DNA of 64,000 nt from an uncultured Eggerthellaceae bacterium (lineage in GTDB: Bacteria; Actinomycetota; Coriobacteriia; Coriobacteriales; Eggerthellaceae). The notes under the pieces are model-generated. The model was not told the origin of the DNA and searched no databases. It worked only from the letters and a program-made list of their open reading frames with translations. A program made the position numbers and the translations under genes. Below are positions 51,315-61,705 of the stretch, in pieces. The stretch covers positions 19,516 through 83,515 of the forward strand of contig CAIFEG010000007.1 of the NCBI GenBank assembly GCA_903789415.1, written 5' to 3'. Every line of letters begins with the position of its first letter. Position 1 is the first letter of the stretch.

Positions 51315-54080
51315 ATGGCCGAGAAAAAGACAAAAAAAGAAATGAGGACGGCACTCACACAAAAAAAGGAGCGCTTTGATCATAAAGCTCGTACCATAGC
51401 GGTCATTGACGGAAATTCCTTGATGCATCGTGCATACCACGCGGTGATGGCTCCGATGACTGCTCCCGACGGAACGCCGACGAATGCAGTTTTCGGATTC
51501 ATGCAAATGTTTCTCAAGTTCGCCGAAGAAACGCCTTTTGATGCACTTGTGTGCGCCTTCGATGTGAGCAAGCCCACACATCGTATCGCCGAACTTGAGC
51601 AGTATAAAGCGCAGCGCCCTCCCATGGATGAAGCGCTCAATGTGCAATTTCCTCTCATTTACGATCTGCTCGACGCCATGAATGTCCCTCAGGTAAAAGT
51701 GCCTGGCTGGGAAGGTGACGATATCTTGGGCACGATTGCTGCGCGTGACGAAGCGCGTGGGTGGAATACGCTTATTCTGTCGGGTGATAAAGACGTGTGT
51801 CAGCTGGCGAGCGATCGCACAAAGATCGTAACTACCAAAAAAGGTGTTTCTAATGTCGTGGTTTCAGGCCCTACCGAAGTACGCGAAAACTATGGCGTAA
51901 CTCCTGAGCAATTCCCTGATTTTCTTGGACTGATGGGGGATAAAGTCGATAACATTCCCGGTGTTCCCGGGATTGGCCCAAAATCTGCGGCTAAGTTGTT
52001 GCAGCAGTTTGAAACGCTCGAAGGAATTTACGAGAACACCGACAAACTTAAAGGCAAGCAAAAAGAGCGCATTGTCGAGCATAAAGACGATGCGTTCTTG
52101 TCGCGGAAAGTGGCAACTATTAAGCGCGATTTGACCTTTGATCTTGACCTTGATGATATTTCGTTCCCTGATTTTGACGAGGCAAAAGTCAATGAGGCAT
52201 TTGGTAAGCTTCACCTTAACAGCCAACTTCGCCGCGTCCTTGCGCTCAAAGGTGGATCTTCTACGTCTGCACCAGACCAGGTCATCGAGCTTGATTATAA
52301 GAATCCGTTGACGGGAGAGATGGGCGAAAAGCTTGTCGATGCAGCAATTTCCGAAGGTAATGTTGTTGGTGTTGCCTACGCTGAAGATGAGCAAGCATCG
52401 CTTTTAGGCAGTGGGTATTATCTGGCAATAAACGCCGCAGGTGGACATGCGGTGTTAGAGGGAGAGAGTGCACGTACGGCACTTGCGAAGTTGATACAGG
52501 GCACCTCGGTTGCCGCAATGGACGGAAAAGGCGTGCTCGAGCAGGTGTATCCTGCTGATTCGTCTGAGCCTGCCCTCATAAATGACGATGATCTTTTTTC
52601 GGCATCCATACACGATATCTCGCTTGCGGCATATATTCTGTATTCTTCCGTTCCGAAATACACCGTAGAAACGCTTGCAGAAAAATATCTCGGTGGTACG
52701 CTTCCCGAACCGGGCACCTACGATCCTGAAGATAAAAAGAGCCCAGCGAAGAAAAATGGGATTCTGGATAAAACCATCATCTCTTCGATGCTTTCTGTCG
52801 AAGCGGCAGCTATGCGTAAGCTTGTTACGCCGTTGCAGAAAAAGCTCGAGGAAGATGGCCTTTCCAAGGTATATCGCGAGATTGATCTTCCGCTGGTGCC
52901 GGTGCTCGCGCATATGGAACGCACTGGGGCAGCGCTTGATGTTGATCATCTCAAACAAATTGGCTCTTACGCAAAAGGTGAGATTGAGCAGCTGAAACAG
53001 AAAATTTACGATGTTGCGGGCGAAGAGTTCAATATCGATTCACCAAAGCAGGTTTCTCATATCTTGTTTGAGGTGCTTCAACTTCCGCATGGCAAAAAGA
53101 CGCAGAATGGGTATTCCACTGCGGCAAAAGTTTTGACCTCGCTTGAAGATAAGAGCGAAGTTCCCGGGCTTATTTTGCAGTATCGAGAATATGCCAAGAT
53201 GGAAAGCACCTATATTGATGCGCTTCCGAAGATGCGCAAGGGCGATGGGCTGCTGCACACGTCGTTCAACCAGACCATTACGACGACGGGACGACTGAGC
53301 TCAAGCGACCCTAACTTGCAAAATATCCCTGTTCGAAGTGATTTTGGCAGGCATATTCGCGAATGCTTTGTTCCGCTCGATACCAATTCGGTGTTTATGT
53401 CGGGAGATTATTCGCAGGTAGAACTGCGTGTCCTGGCGCATCTTTCCGGTGATGAACATTTGATTCAGGCATTTCAGAGTGGTGCTGATTTTCATGCTGC
53501 AACGGCGGCGCGCGTATTTAATGTGGATCCCCAAGATGTCACGCCTGAGCTGCGTAGACGTGCGAAAGCGGTAAACTTCGGGATCGTCTATGGTCAGCAG
53601 GCCTACGGTCTTTCGCAAAGCTTGCATATTTCATTTAACGAAGCGCAAGAGATGATTGACCGCTATTTTGAGGTATACCCGCAAGTCAAAACGTTCTTGG
53701 ATGAAATTGTGGCCAATGCATACAAGACGGGATATGCCGAGACGATGTATGGCCGTCGCCGGTATATTCCCGAGCTTAAATCCACGAATCGCCAGCAGCG
53801 TATGTTTGGCGAGCGTACCGCGATGAATCACCCCATGCAGGGAACGGCGGCGGATATCATCAAGATTGCCATGGCTCGGGTGCAAAAGCGCCTGATCAAT
53901 GAATTCCCCAAAGCTAAATTAATGCTTCAAGTTCACGACGAGCTTGATCTCTCTGTTCCAAAAGACCAGGTAGATGAGGTAGGCAGCATGCTTGAAGAAG
54001 AGATGAATGGTGCCGCAGATCTGAAGGTTCCCCTCATCGCTGAAATTTCGCAGGGGGCGAATTGGGCAGAAGCGCATTAA
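51315..54080 (+). CDS. polA: DNA polymerase I
   Basis: A 921-residue repair and Okazaki-fragment polymerase. The 5' nuclease domain (about 25-315) shows IDGNSLMHRAYHA, WEGDDILGT, LSGDKDVCQL and MGDKVDNIPGVPGIGPKSA. The middle 3'-5' exonuclease-like domain (about 330-530) lacks the acidic metal ligands, so proofreading is probably absent, as in many Gram-positive PolA. The polymerase domain has TTTGRLSSSDPNLQNIP, SGDYSQVELRVLAHLSGD, RRAKAVNFGIVYGQQ and VHDELDLSVP. Divergent from the malic enzyme. Confidence 0.96.
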   Translation: MAEKKTKKEMRTALTQKKERFDHKARTIAVIDGNSLMHRAYHAVMAPMTAPDGTPTNAVFGFMQMFLKFAEETPFDALVCAFDVSKPTHRIAELEQYKAQRPPMDEALNVQFPLIYDLLDAMNVPQVKVPGWEGDDILGTIAARDEARGWNTLILSGDKDVCQLASDRTKIVTTKKGVSNVVVSGPTEVRENYGVTPEQFPDFLGLMGDKVDNIPGVPGIGPKSAAKLLQQFETLEGIYENTDKLKGKQKERIVEHKDDAFLSRKVATIKRDLTFDLDLDDISFPDFDEAKVNEAFGKLHLNSQLRRVLALKGGSSTSAPDQVIELDYKNPLTGEMGEKLVDAAISEGNVVGVAYAEDEQASLLGSGYYLAINAAGGHAVLEGESARTALAKLIQGTSVAAMDGKGVLEQVYPADSSEPALINDDDLFSASIHDISLAAYILYSSVPKYTVETLAEKYLGGTLPEPGTYDPEDKKSPAKKNGILDKTIISSMLSVEAAAMRKLVTPLQKKLEEDGLSKVYREIDLPLVPVLAHMERTGAALDVDHLKQIGSYAKGEIEQLKQKIYDVAGEEFNIDSPKQVSHILFEVLQLPHGKKTQNGYSTAAKVLTSLEDKSEVPGLILQYREYAKMESTYIDALPKMRKGDGLLHTSFNQTITTTGRLSSSDPNLQNIPVRSDFGRHIRECFVPLDTNSVFMSGDYSQVELRVLAHLSGDEHLIQAFQSGADFHAATAARVFNVDPQDVTPELRRRAKAVNFGIVYGQQAYGLSQSLHISFNEAQEMIDRYFEVYPQVKTFLDEIVANAYKTGYAETMYGRRRYIPELKSTNRQQRMFGERTAMNHPMQGTAADIIKIAMARVQKRLINEFPKAKLMLQVHDELDLSVPKDQVDEVGSMLEEEMNGAADLKVPLIAEISQGANWAEAH

Positions 54081-54223
54081 TGAACCTGCACCAACTTCCC
54101 TGAGCGTGCGGCAGCTTTCCCATATATAAAAGCTTAGAAGAAGTAAAATTATTAAGAAAAGAGACAACTACCACGTTCCGCTAAAAATGTACGAACGCGC
54201 CAAAGGCAAACGAAAGACCGCTT

Positions 54224-55378
54224 ATGAATTTCGATACGCTTTATTACCAAAATCAATACACCAAAGAATTTGATGCCGATCTTATTTCATGTGAGCAAAA
54301 AGAAGATCATTACGAAACAATTCTTTCTCAAACAGCCTTTTATCCTGAAGGTGGCGGGCAGCCTGCCGACCACGGCACACTCAATGGCGTTGAAGTCTAC
54401 GATGTACAACTTGAGGACGGCAAGGAAGTCCATTACACCAAGGAACCTGTCGAAGGTCCTTCCGTGCATGGAGCTATTGATTGGAAACGCCGTCTGGATC
54501 TGATGCAACAACATACTGCCGATCATATTTTTGCCGGCCTTGTACATGATCAATATGGTTATGACAACGTGGGCTTTCAAATTGGTGATGTTGTCCGCAT
54601 GGACTTCGACGGGAAACTTACCGATGAGCAAGTCCGGGAACTTGAAATCGAGGCGAACAAGGTCGTTTGGCGAGATGAACCGGTCGAAGCGCAATATCCA
54701 ACGCCTGATGAGCTCGAAGTCATGGACTTCCGTTCAAAGAAGGCTCTCAAAGGGCAAGTGCGCATCATGAATATTCCCGATGTTGATGTATGTGCATGCT
54801 GCGGCACTCATGTCAGCCATACGGGAGAGGTTGGCCTCATTCGAATTCTTTCATGCACCAAGCACAAGAAAGGCGTTCGTGTTTTGATGCTGGCGGGAGA
54901 TCGTGCACTCAACTACGATCTGGCGATTTCCGATCAAAATCACGAGGTGTCGGTCCTTTTGAGCGCTGAGCCGCAGCATACGGCTTCTGCGGTAAAAGAC
55001 CTGCTGGATCAAAATAAGAAGTTGCAAGCACGCATCGATGAAATCAAATTTTCCGAGCTTGAAAAGCAAATTGAATCGATCCCCGAGGGACAAAATATCT
55101 CAATACTCTTTGCAGATAACCTCGATCGTTCGATGATGTCGAAGCTAGCTGATGAGATTATTGATAATCGTCATGCAAAGGCTGCAGCTATTTTTGCGAA
55201 GAACCCGAAAGATACGGCATATATGATTATTTCTTCCGAGGTGAACCTTCGCGATATCTCAAAAGAGCTCAACCAGAAGCTTAACGGTCGCGGTGGTGGT
55301 CGACCCGATGTTATTCAGGGTATGGTTCAAGCTGATGAGGAGACAATTCGCCAAACGCTTGAAGAACTCTTTGCATAA
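54224..55378 (+). CDS. Alanyl-tRNA editing protein, AlaX long form
   Basis: Hydrolyses mischarged Ser- or Gly-tRNA(Ala). The 384-residue protein has an N-terminal AlaRS C-Ala-like beta domain with FYPEGGGQPADHGTL, the zinc motif HTADH near residue 92 and its partner CACCGTHVSHTGEVGLIRI, then a DHHA1 domain ending in LNGRGGGRPDVIQG. It is thus the AlaX-L type, a free-standing copy of the AlaRS editing and C-terminal parts. The ribosome site is weak. Single gene between polA and a lipoprotein gene. Confidence 0.93.
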   Translation: MNFDTLYYQNQYTKEFDADLISCEQKEDHYETILSQTAFYPEGGGQPADHGTLNGVEVYDVQLEDGKEVHYTKEPVEGPSVHGAIDWKRRLDLMQQHTADHIFAGLVHDQYGYDNVGFQIGDVVRMDFDGKLTDEQVRELEIEANKVVWRDEPVEAQYPTPDELEVMDFRSKKALKGQVRIMNIPDVDVCACCGTHVSHTGEVGLIRILSCTKHKKGVRVLMLAGDRALNYDLAISDQNHEVSVLLSAEPQHTASAVKDLLDQNKKLQARIDEIKFSELEKQIESIPEGQNISILFADNLDRSMMSKLADEIIDNRHAKAAAIFAKNPKDTAYMIISSEVNLRDISKELNQKLNGRGGGRPDVIQGMVQADEETIRQTLEELFA

Positions 55379-55394
55379 TAATATCGGCGGTGTT

Positions 55395-55419
55395 ATGTGG
55401 CGGTATCATAGCGCCACAT
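55395..55419 (+). other. Hairpin after the AlaX gene
   Basis: ATGTGGCG pairs perfectly with CGCCACAT over nine bases, 17 bases after the stop. There is no T-run, so termination is uncertain. Confidence 0.5.
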
Positions 55420-55540
55420 GGCGTCGGTGCCATACAATAGAAGCATTGCTTTAAGTTGAAGCAACATACGTGCTCGACGGAAGCGGGATCTATAGGAAAC
55501 GACATACATTTTGTATTTCATCTTTTGAAAGAGTTTCGCT

Positions 55541-56671
55541 ATGAATATGAAAACAATTTCTGCGATCGCACTTGCTGGCTGCCTGACGTTGGGCATGTTG
55601 TCGGGATGCTCGGTATTTAACTTCAATCAACAAAATGACACGAGCACAGCTTCTTCTGATCAAAATGCTTCGCAGACGCAGGATGCGCAACCCGAAGACT
55701 CACAAGCAAGCGATACCTCAAGCGATGCTTCTGCTGATGATTCCATCACGATTGGACAAGTGAATGACAATGTCCTTTCGGTAAGTGTCCAAAATAAACT
55801 TGGATCTGATATATCCTCGGTTTCTATCAAACGGGAAAGTGACTCCTCATATAGCACGCCTCTTACTATGAGTGCAACCTGGGCAAATGATAAAGATGCA
55901 ACGATTTATTTTGCCGGTGTTGCAAAGAAAAACAACGGATCGAATAATCAAGATTCTTCAGATTCTTCCGATGGGCAAACGGTCTACGATCGAGCTGGTG
56001 CCAATGCGGTTATTTTCAACTCGGGTCAGACCTCTAGCTCTACCAGTAGTGGAAATGGATCCTATTCGATAGGAAGTTCTTCGACAAGCACTTCAACAAC
56101 CTCACAGGCTCCGTTATACGATATGCAAATCACTACTACCGCAGGTCAACAGTATGAAATCACGCAGATAAATTTCGAGAACATGCGTGATGGTGAAGTG
56201 CATCTCTCTGACAATGATGTCGCGTACATGTCCTATATCGATACAACGGTAAACAGGATAGTCTCTACGATTCCGTTCAATCAAACAAGTCAAGTTCCAT
56301 CCACCGATGAAGAATCCAGTGGAAGCACCGAATACGAAGCGCCAGCTCAATCGCAGTCAATTGAGCAATCACCATCCGCCTCTTCACAATACGAGAGCAG
56401 CAGTTCGTCCAATACAAATACGTATTCCAGCCCATCGTCCGATACGTATTCTTCGACGGGGAGCACCAGTGGCTCGACGGGAAGTTCGAGTTCTACAGGA
56501 AGCAGCACATCGGGAACTTCAGGATCTGCCGGAACAGGTTCGCAAAGTACGTCGGGATCAAGTACGTCGGGCTCAGGGTCTGCGGGAACATCCTCTTCGG
56601 GAACATCAAGCTCTGCAGGGCAGAGCACAGGCTCCCAGAGTAGTGGAGGAACTTCAAATTCTTTAAATTGA
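55541..56671 (+). CDS. Ser/Thr-rich lipoprotein
   Basis: A 376-residue exported lipoprotein. The signal peptide ends in the lipobox LSGC (Cys23). A Ser/Asp/Gln-rich linker (24-70) leads to a compact domain (about 70-250: SITIGQVNDNVLSVSVQNKLG, VSIKRESDSSYSTPL, QITTTAGQQYEITQINF, NDVAYMSYIDTTVNR). The last ~115 residues are almost only Ser, Gly and Thr and probably span the cell wall or stay disordered. Similar lipoproteins with a small domain of unknown function are common in Coriobacteriia. GAAAGAG precedes the ATG. No function can be assigned. Confidence 0.8.
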   Translation: MNMKTISAIALAGCLTLGMLSGCSVFNFNQQNDTSTASSDQNASQTQDAQPEDSQASDTSSDASADDSITIGQVNDNVLSVSVQNKLGSDISSVSIKRESDSSYSTPLTMSATWANDKDATIYFAGVAKKNNGSNNQDSSDSSDGQTVYDRAGANAVIFNSGQTSSSTSSGNGSYSIGSSSTSTSTTSQAPLYDMQITTTAGQQYEITQINFENMRDGEVHLSDNDVAYMSYIDTTVNRIVSTIPFNQTSQVPSTDEESSGSTEYEAPAQSQSIEQSPSASSQYESSSSSNTNTYSSPSSDTYSSTGSTSGSTGSSSSTGSSTSGTSGSAGTGSQSTSGSSTSGSGSAGTSSSGTSSSAGQSTGSQSSGGTSNSLN

Positions 56672-56863
56672 TCGCATTTCTTTTCAACAAAGTGCTAAAG
56701 TAAACAGGCTGCATGCCAACAGAGCGTATGCGTTGACAGGTCGACGGCGACCGGTGCCGTAAACCGCCTTGCACACGTGGAATGCGAATGCAAGTCGCGT
56801 TCATTGAGCATGAGCAGCACATCGATGGGTGTGCTTCGACGCGTTAACATTCAAGGAGAAAAT
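56672..56863 (+). promoter_or_regulatory. Structured leader of the rplU operon
   Basis: The 192 bases before rplU are more GC-rich than neighbouring gaps and hold several short stems (for example GGTCG-ACGG-CGACC at about 56738-56751). An L21 autoregulatory leader is known in other Gram-positives; I cannot match the consensus by eye. Confidence 0.35.
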
Positions 56864-57469
56864 ATGTACGCAATTGTTAAAACCGGCGGTAAGCAGTACA
56901 CAGTTGCCCCAGGTGACTATGTAGACGTCGAGAAAATCGACGCAGAAGAAAGCAAAACAGTCGAACTCCCCGCTATTTGCGTGGTTGATGGCGACAAAGT
57001 TATTGCTGATCCTGCAAAAGCCGCTTCCACAAAAGTTGTTGCTTCTGTGGTAAAACAGTTTAAAGGCGAAAAGCAGACCGTCTTTAAATTTAAGAAACGT
57101 AAGAACTATAAGAAACTTAATGGTCATCGTCAGAAGCTCACCCAGCTTCACATCGAGTCAGTAGGTTCCGAGAAAGCTCCTGCGAAAACTTCAGCTGCTG
57201 CAAAGAGCACATCTAAGGCAACGACAACAGCAAAGAAGACGACCAAGAGCACGACAGCTGCAAAGAGCACTGCAGCTAAGACGACGAAGACAGCAACTGC
57301 GAAGAAGACAACAAGCACGAAAGCTTCTTCTAAGACCACTGCTTCGAAGGCTAAGACAACTGCAAAGAAGTCTACAACTGCCGCAAAAAAGCCTGCTGCT
57401 AAGAAGACCGCTTCTAAGTCAACAAAGTCTGCTGCAAAGACGACGAAGTCTGCAGCAAGCCAGAAATAG
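56864..57469 (+). CDS. rplU: Ribosomal protein L21 with a ~100-residue Lys/Ala/Thr-rich tail
   Basis: The first 101 residues are ordinary L21 (MYAIVKTGGKQYTVAPGDYV ... KKRKNYKKLNGHRQKLTQLHI). After them comes a tail of about 100 residues made almost only of Lys, Ala, Thr and Ser (AKTSAAAKSTSKATTTAKK and so on), resembling histone H1 tails. Bacterial L21 normally ends at about 103 residues. ATG 56864 has AAGGAG upstream; an earlier in-frame start (56777) adds unrelated sequence. rpmA follows after 16 bases, the usual operon. Confidence 0.93.
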   Translation: MYAIVKTGGKQYTVAPGDYVDVEKIDAEESKTVELPAICVVDGDKVIADPAKAASTKVVASVVKQFKGEKQTVFKFKKRKNYKKLNGHRQKLTQLHIESVGSEKAPAKTSAAAKSTSKATTTAKKTTKSTTAAKSTAAKTTKTATAKKTTSTKASSKTTASKAKTTAKKSTTAAKKPAAKKTASKSTKSAAKTTKSAASQK

Positions 57470-57485
57470 CAGGGAGTGATGTCAC

Positions 57486-57737
57486 ATGGCACACAAGAAG
57501 GGACTTGGTTCCAGCCGCAATGGCCGCGATTCTAACGCGAAGCGCTTGGGCTGCAAAAAATTCGACGGTGAAGTCGTAAAGGCTGGAATGATTTTGGTTC
57601 GTCAGCGTGGTACCCATTTTCATCCAGGTGAAAATGTAGGATTGGGCAAAGACGATACCTTGTTCGCTAAATGCAATGGCACCGTGAAATACACCAATGG
57701 TGTCCGCCGTTTAATTAGCGTTATTCCTGCTGAATAA
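57486..57737 (+). CDS. rpmA: Ribosomal protein L27
   Basis: An 83-residue L27: [21 protein letters not shown] at the start reaches the peptidyl-transferase centre, then [23 protein letters not shown]. There is no N-terminal extension of the kind that is cleaved in Firmicutes. A terminator follows, so obgE is likely transcribed from its own promoter or by read-through. Confidence 0.97.
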   Translation: MAHKKGLGSSRNGRDSNAKRLGCKKFDGEVVKAGMILVRQRGTHFHPGENVGLGKDDTLFAKCNGTVKYTNGVRRLISVIPAE

Positions 57738-57765
57738 GCACAATTAGTAATTTTTGAGTAGCAAA

Positions 57766-57803
57766 GAAGGCCTCTTGTGATCTATTTTCACAAGGGGCTT
57801 TTC
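57766..57803 (+). terminator. Terminator after rpmA
   Basis: GCCTCTTGTGA pairs with TCACAAGGGGC (one G-U pair) over seven bases and ends in TTTTC. Confidence 0.82.
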
Positions 57804-57878
57804 GTGTATGCAGAAATACAATCTGGTATCGGTCCGCGCAATCGTAATACCATATCTTTTAAGAGTTACATTTTTTGA

Positions 57879-59300
<1,422 letters not shown>

Positions 59301-59302
59301 GT

Positions 59303-59905
59303 ATGATACGTATAGGAATTATGGGTGGAACCTTTGATCCACCGCACTTAGGACATTTGATTGTAGCCGAACAGGCGCGCGTTGCCTTGGATCTTAAGAA
59401 GGTAATCTTTATCCCTGCAGGTAATCCCGTATTTAAAAAGGATCAGTATGTTACGCCTGCACACGATCGGCTTCGGATGTGTGAAATGGCGACCGATTCG
59501 AATCCGGCCTTCGAAGTTTCAAATATGGAAATTGCACGAGGTGGTGACACGTATTCGGTTGATACGCTTCGGGAACTTTGCACCACGTATACCCGTGGGG
59601 TCGAGTTCTGGACGATTGTTGGCTCTGATGTTTTTTCTGAAATGCAGAAGTGGTACAAGGCAGACGAAATTGCCAAAATGTCGCATATTGCGGTATTAGT
59701 GAGGCCGACAACCGATGTGGAAGCACTCAAAGAGCGCAAAGACCTTTCAATGTTCCAGGCAGAATATATCCCGGTAACACAAGTCGATATTTCGTCGACC
59801 GATATTCGGCAGCGTGTGAAAGACAATAAAACCATTCGCTACTTGGTAACTGAACGTGTACGACAATATATCAAGAATCATCATTTGTACCAGGGAAGTC
59901 ATTGA
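59303..59905 (+). CDS. nadD: Nicotinate-nucleotide adenylyltransferase
   Basis: Makes deamido-NAD from NaMN and ATP. The 200-residue protein has the nucleotide-binding GGTFDPPHLGHLIVAEQA, the FIPAGNPVFKKDQYVTPAHDRL loop, TYSVDTLREL, IVGSDVF and the C-terminal VDISSTDIRQRV (ISSTxIR motif). It is coupled to obgE with a two-base gap and precedes yqeK and rsfS, a widespread order. Confidence 0.96.
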   Translation: MIRIGIMGGTFDPPHLGHLIVAEQARVALDLKKVIFIPAGNPVFKKDQYVTPAHDRLRMCEMATDSNPAFEVSNMEIARGGDTYSVDTLRELCTTYTRGVEFWTIVGSDVFSEMQKWYKADEIAKMSHIAVLVRPTTDVEALKERKDLSMFQAEYIPVTQVDISSTDIRQRVKDNKTIRYLVTERVRQYIKNHHLYQGSH

Positions 59906-60009
59906 TGACCTACTAAAATAATTTGTATCAATCACATTGGTCATATGGCCCATAAGAGAAAAAGTCATTTTCTGTGAGGCTTCGCACGATAAAGATTGGA
60001 GGAGAGCAA

Positions 60010-60957
60010 ATGACACAACAACTACTCAACCTTGCTGATGTTAAACTTTCTGATGATTTGTATGGTGATGATAACTATCAGATCTTAAAAAATTTACTCA
60101 AGCAGCGCGTGAATAAACGGCGCTATAAACACAGCAAGGGTGTCGCGAAAACAGCGAAACATCTTGCCAAGATTTATGGTGAAGACCCAAAGAAGGCTCG
60201 AATTGCCGGCATTTTGCATGATTGGGACAAGGGCCTTTCAATGGATGAGATACGCGTTCGTGCGCGCGAATTGCATGTAGACGTTTCTGACCAGGTTATT
60301 GAAGATATGCCATGGCTGCTGCATGGCCCAACGGCCGCCGCGGCGCTTTCGCAGGTATTTCCCGAGTTTGGCCACGATGTGTACCAGGCGATTGCTCGCC
60401 ATACATCGGGAGCTGTCGATATGTCGCCGCTTGATTGCATCATCTATGTTGCCGATATTATTGAGCCAAATCGTACGTTTGGGGACATGGACGGTATTGC
60501 GAAGGTGCGCAAAAAGGTAGGAAAAGTCTCGCTCCAAAAGTTGTACTTCCTCACTTTCAAGTACAACTTTGAATTTTTGGTTGCTTCAGATAAGCAGCTT
60601 TTCCCTGATACGGTGAATATCTGGAATTCTCTGATGTGGAAATTTGGACAGGCTTCAAATTGGGAGGACGCGAAAGCACGTCATCAACAGTTGATCGCCA
60701 GCGCGTCAAGCAATAAGCCATCGAGCAAAAAAGAATTGTCCAGCAAAAAAGAATTGTCCAGCAAAAAAGAATCGTCGCACAAAAAAGAGCCGTCAAGTAA
60801 AAAAGAATCATCGAGCAAAAAAGAGCCGTCAAGTAAAAGAGGATCGTCAAGTAAAAAAGAATCATTGACCAGTAAAAAATCCTCGAAGAAGAAATCCTCG
60901 AGTAAGAAATCATCAAGTAAAAAAGAAGCCTCGAGCAAACACGATTCCAAAGAATAG
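60010..60957 (+). CDS. yqeK: YqeK-like HD-domain hydrolase with a lysine/serine repeat tail
   Basis: YqeK is a symmetrical Ap4A hydrolase. The HD domain (about 20-200) shows KHSKGVAKTAKHLAKIYGEDPKKARIAGILHDWDKG (His, HD), WLLHGPTAAAAL and ARHTSGAVDMSPLDCIIYVADIIEPNR (His and Asp). After about residue 237 comes a ~78-residue tail of SSKKE-type hexapeptides, rich in Ser and Lys and probably disordered. ATG 60010 has GGAGGAG upstream. It lies between nadD and rsfS. Confidence 0.92.
   Translation: MTQQLLNLADVKLSDDLYGDDNYQILKNLLKQRVNKRRYKHSKGVAKTAKHLAKIYGEDPKKARIAGILHDWDKGLSMDEIRVRARELHVDVSDQVIEDMPWLLHGPTAAAALSQVFPEFGHDVYQAIARHTSGAVDMSPLDCIIYVADIIEPNRTFGDMDGIAKVRKKVGKVSLQKLYFLTFKYNFEFLVASDKQLFPDTVNIWNSLMWKFGQASNWEDAKARHQQLIASASSNKPSSKKELSSKKELSSKKESSHKKEPSSKKESSSKKEPSSKRGSSSKKESLTSKKSSKKKSSSKKSSSKKEASSKHDSKE
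60721..60864 (+). repeat. Eight 18-base tandem repeats in the yqeK tail
   Basis: Units of the pattern TC-(G/C/A)-AG-(C/T)-AAAAAAGAA plus a final codon run in frame and encode SSKKEL, SHKKEP, SSKKES and similar hexapeptides. Later, less regular SSKK units continue to 60950. Confidence 0.92.
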
Positions 60958-61026
60958 TCGAGCGAATTAAGCTCATAGCGTGCGCAATATTTTTAACAAA
61001 CAACGGTTTAAATAACGGAGATCCAT

Positions 61027-61506
61027 GTGAATATTGAAGAAAGCAACGAAGTCATTCAGACACCAACACCAATAGACCCCAAAACGCAAAAGTTTGCCCT
61101 ATTTATTGCCAATGTAGCGAATCAAAAATTGGCAAAGGATATCGTCGTACAGGACGTGCACAATTTAAGCACGATAACCAGCTATTACGTGATTGTGACC
61201 GGTATGAATAAACGCCAAGTTGATGCAATCGTCGACGATATTGTTGCAAAGGTAAAGAAGGAATACGGCATAAAGCCCATGCACAGGGATGGCGTTGAAA
61301 CCGGCACATGGGAAGTGCTCGATTTTGGCGATGTCATTGTGCACGTATTCCAACCCGACGATCGCGAACGGTATCGTTTTGAGGATCTATGGAACGATGC
61401 GCCTATCGTTGATCTTCATGCCGCAGGATTTGAGGATTTGGAATATTCCGATCGCGTGCAGCAAGTAATCGACAAGGCTCCGAAAGAGGAGATAAAAGAG
61501 GCATAA
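61027..61506 (+). CDS. rsfS: Ribosomal silencing factor RsfS
   Basis: RsfS binds L14 and blocks joining of the ribosomal subunits in starvation. The 159-residue protein has the family core VQDVHNLSTITSYYVIVTGMNKRQVDAIVDDI, GVETGTWEVLDFGDVIVHVF and ERYRFEDLWNDAP (the LEDLW-like end motif). The GTG start is preceded by GGAG at six bases. A C-terminal extension of about 30 acidic residues follows. A strong terminator ends the operon. Confidence 0.94.
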   Translation: MNIEESNEVIQTPTPIDPKTQKFALFIANVANQKLAKDIVVQDVHNLSTITSYYVIVTGMNKRQVDAIVDDIVAKVKKEYGIKPMHRDGVETGTWEVLDFGDVIVHVFQPDDRERYRFEDLWNDAPIVDLHAAGFEDLEYSDRVQQVIDKAPKEEIKEA

Positions 61507-61552
61507 GTCCTTCTACTTTTAAAACATTTCCTATATTTATTTGACTCTGAGT

Positions 61553-61591
61553 AATGTCCGCATCTCTTGTGTGAGGTTGCGGACATTTTTA
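61553..61591 (+). terminator. Terminator of the rplU-rsfS region
   Basis: AATGTCCGCA pairs with TGCGGACATT over 15 bases and runs into TTTTT. On the reverse strand the T-run is also present upstream, so it can serve the AAA gene only weakly. Confidence 0.88.
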
Positions 61592-61705
61592 ATACATCTT
61601 TCAGATTTCCTGGTTCGTAAACAGCTCTTCCGAAACCCTGTTGCGTTTGCTATTGGTAGTGTTTCGAATGTTGGTGTTTACACCTAGAACCTAACTTGCA
61701 GGCTG

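Noticed and set aside
60721..60864. CRISPR-like array
   Set aside because: The units are contiguous 18-mers without spacers, in frame within yqeK, so they are a protein repeat.
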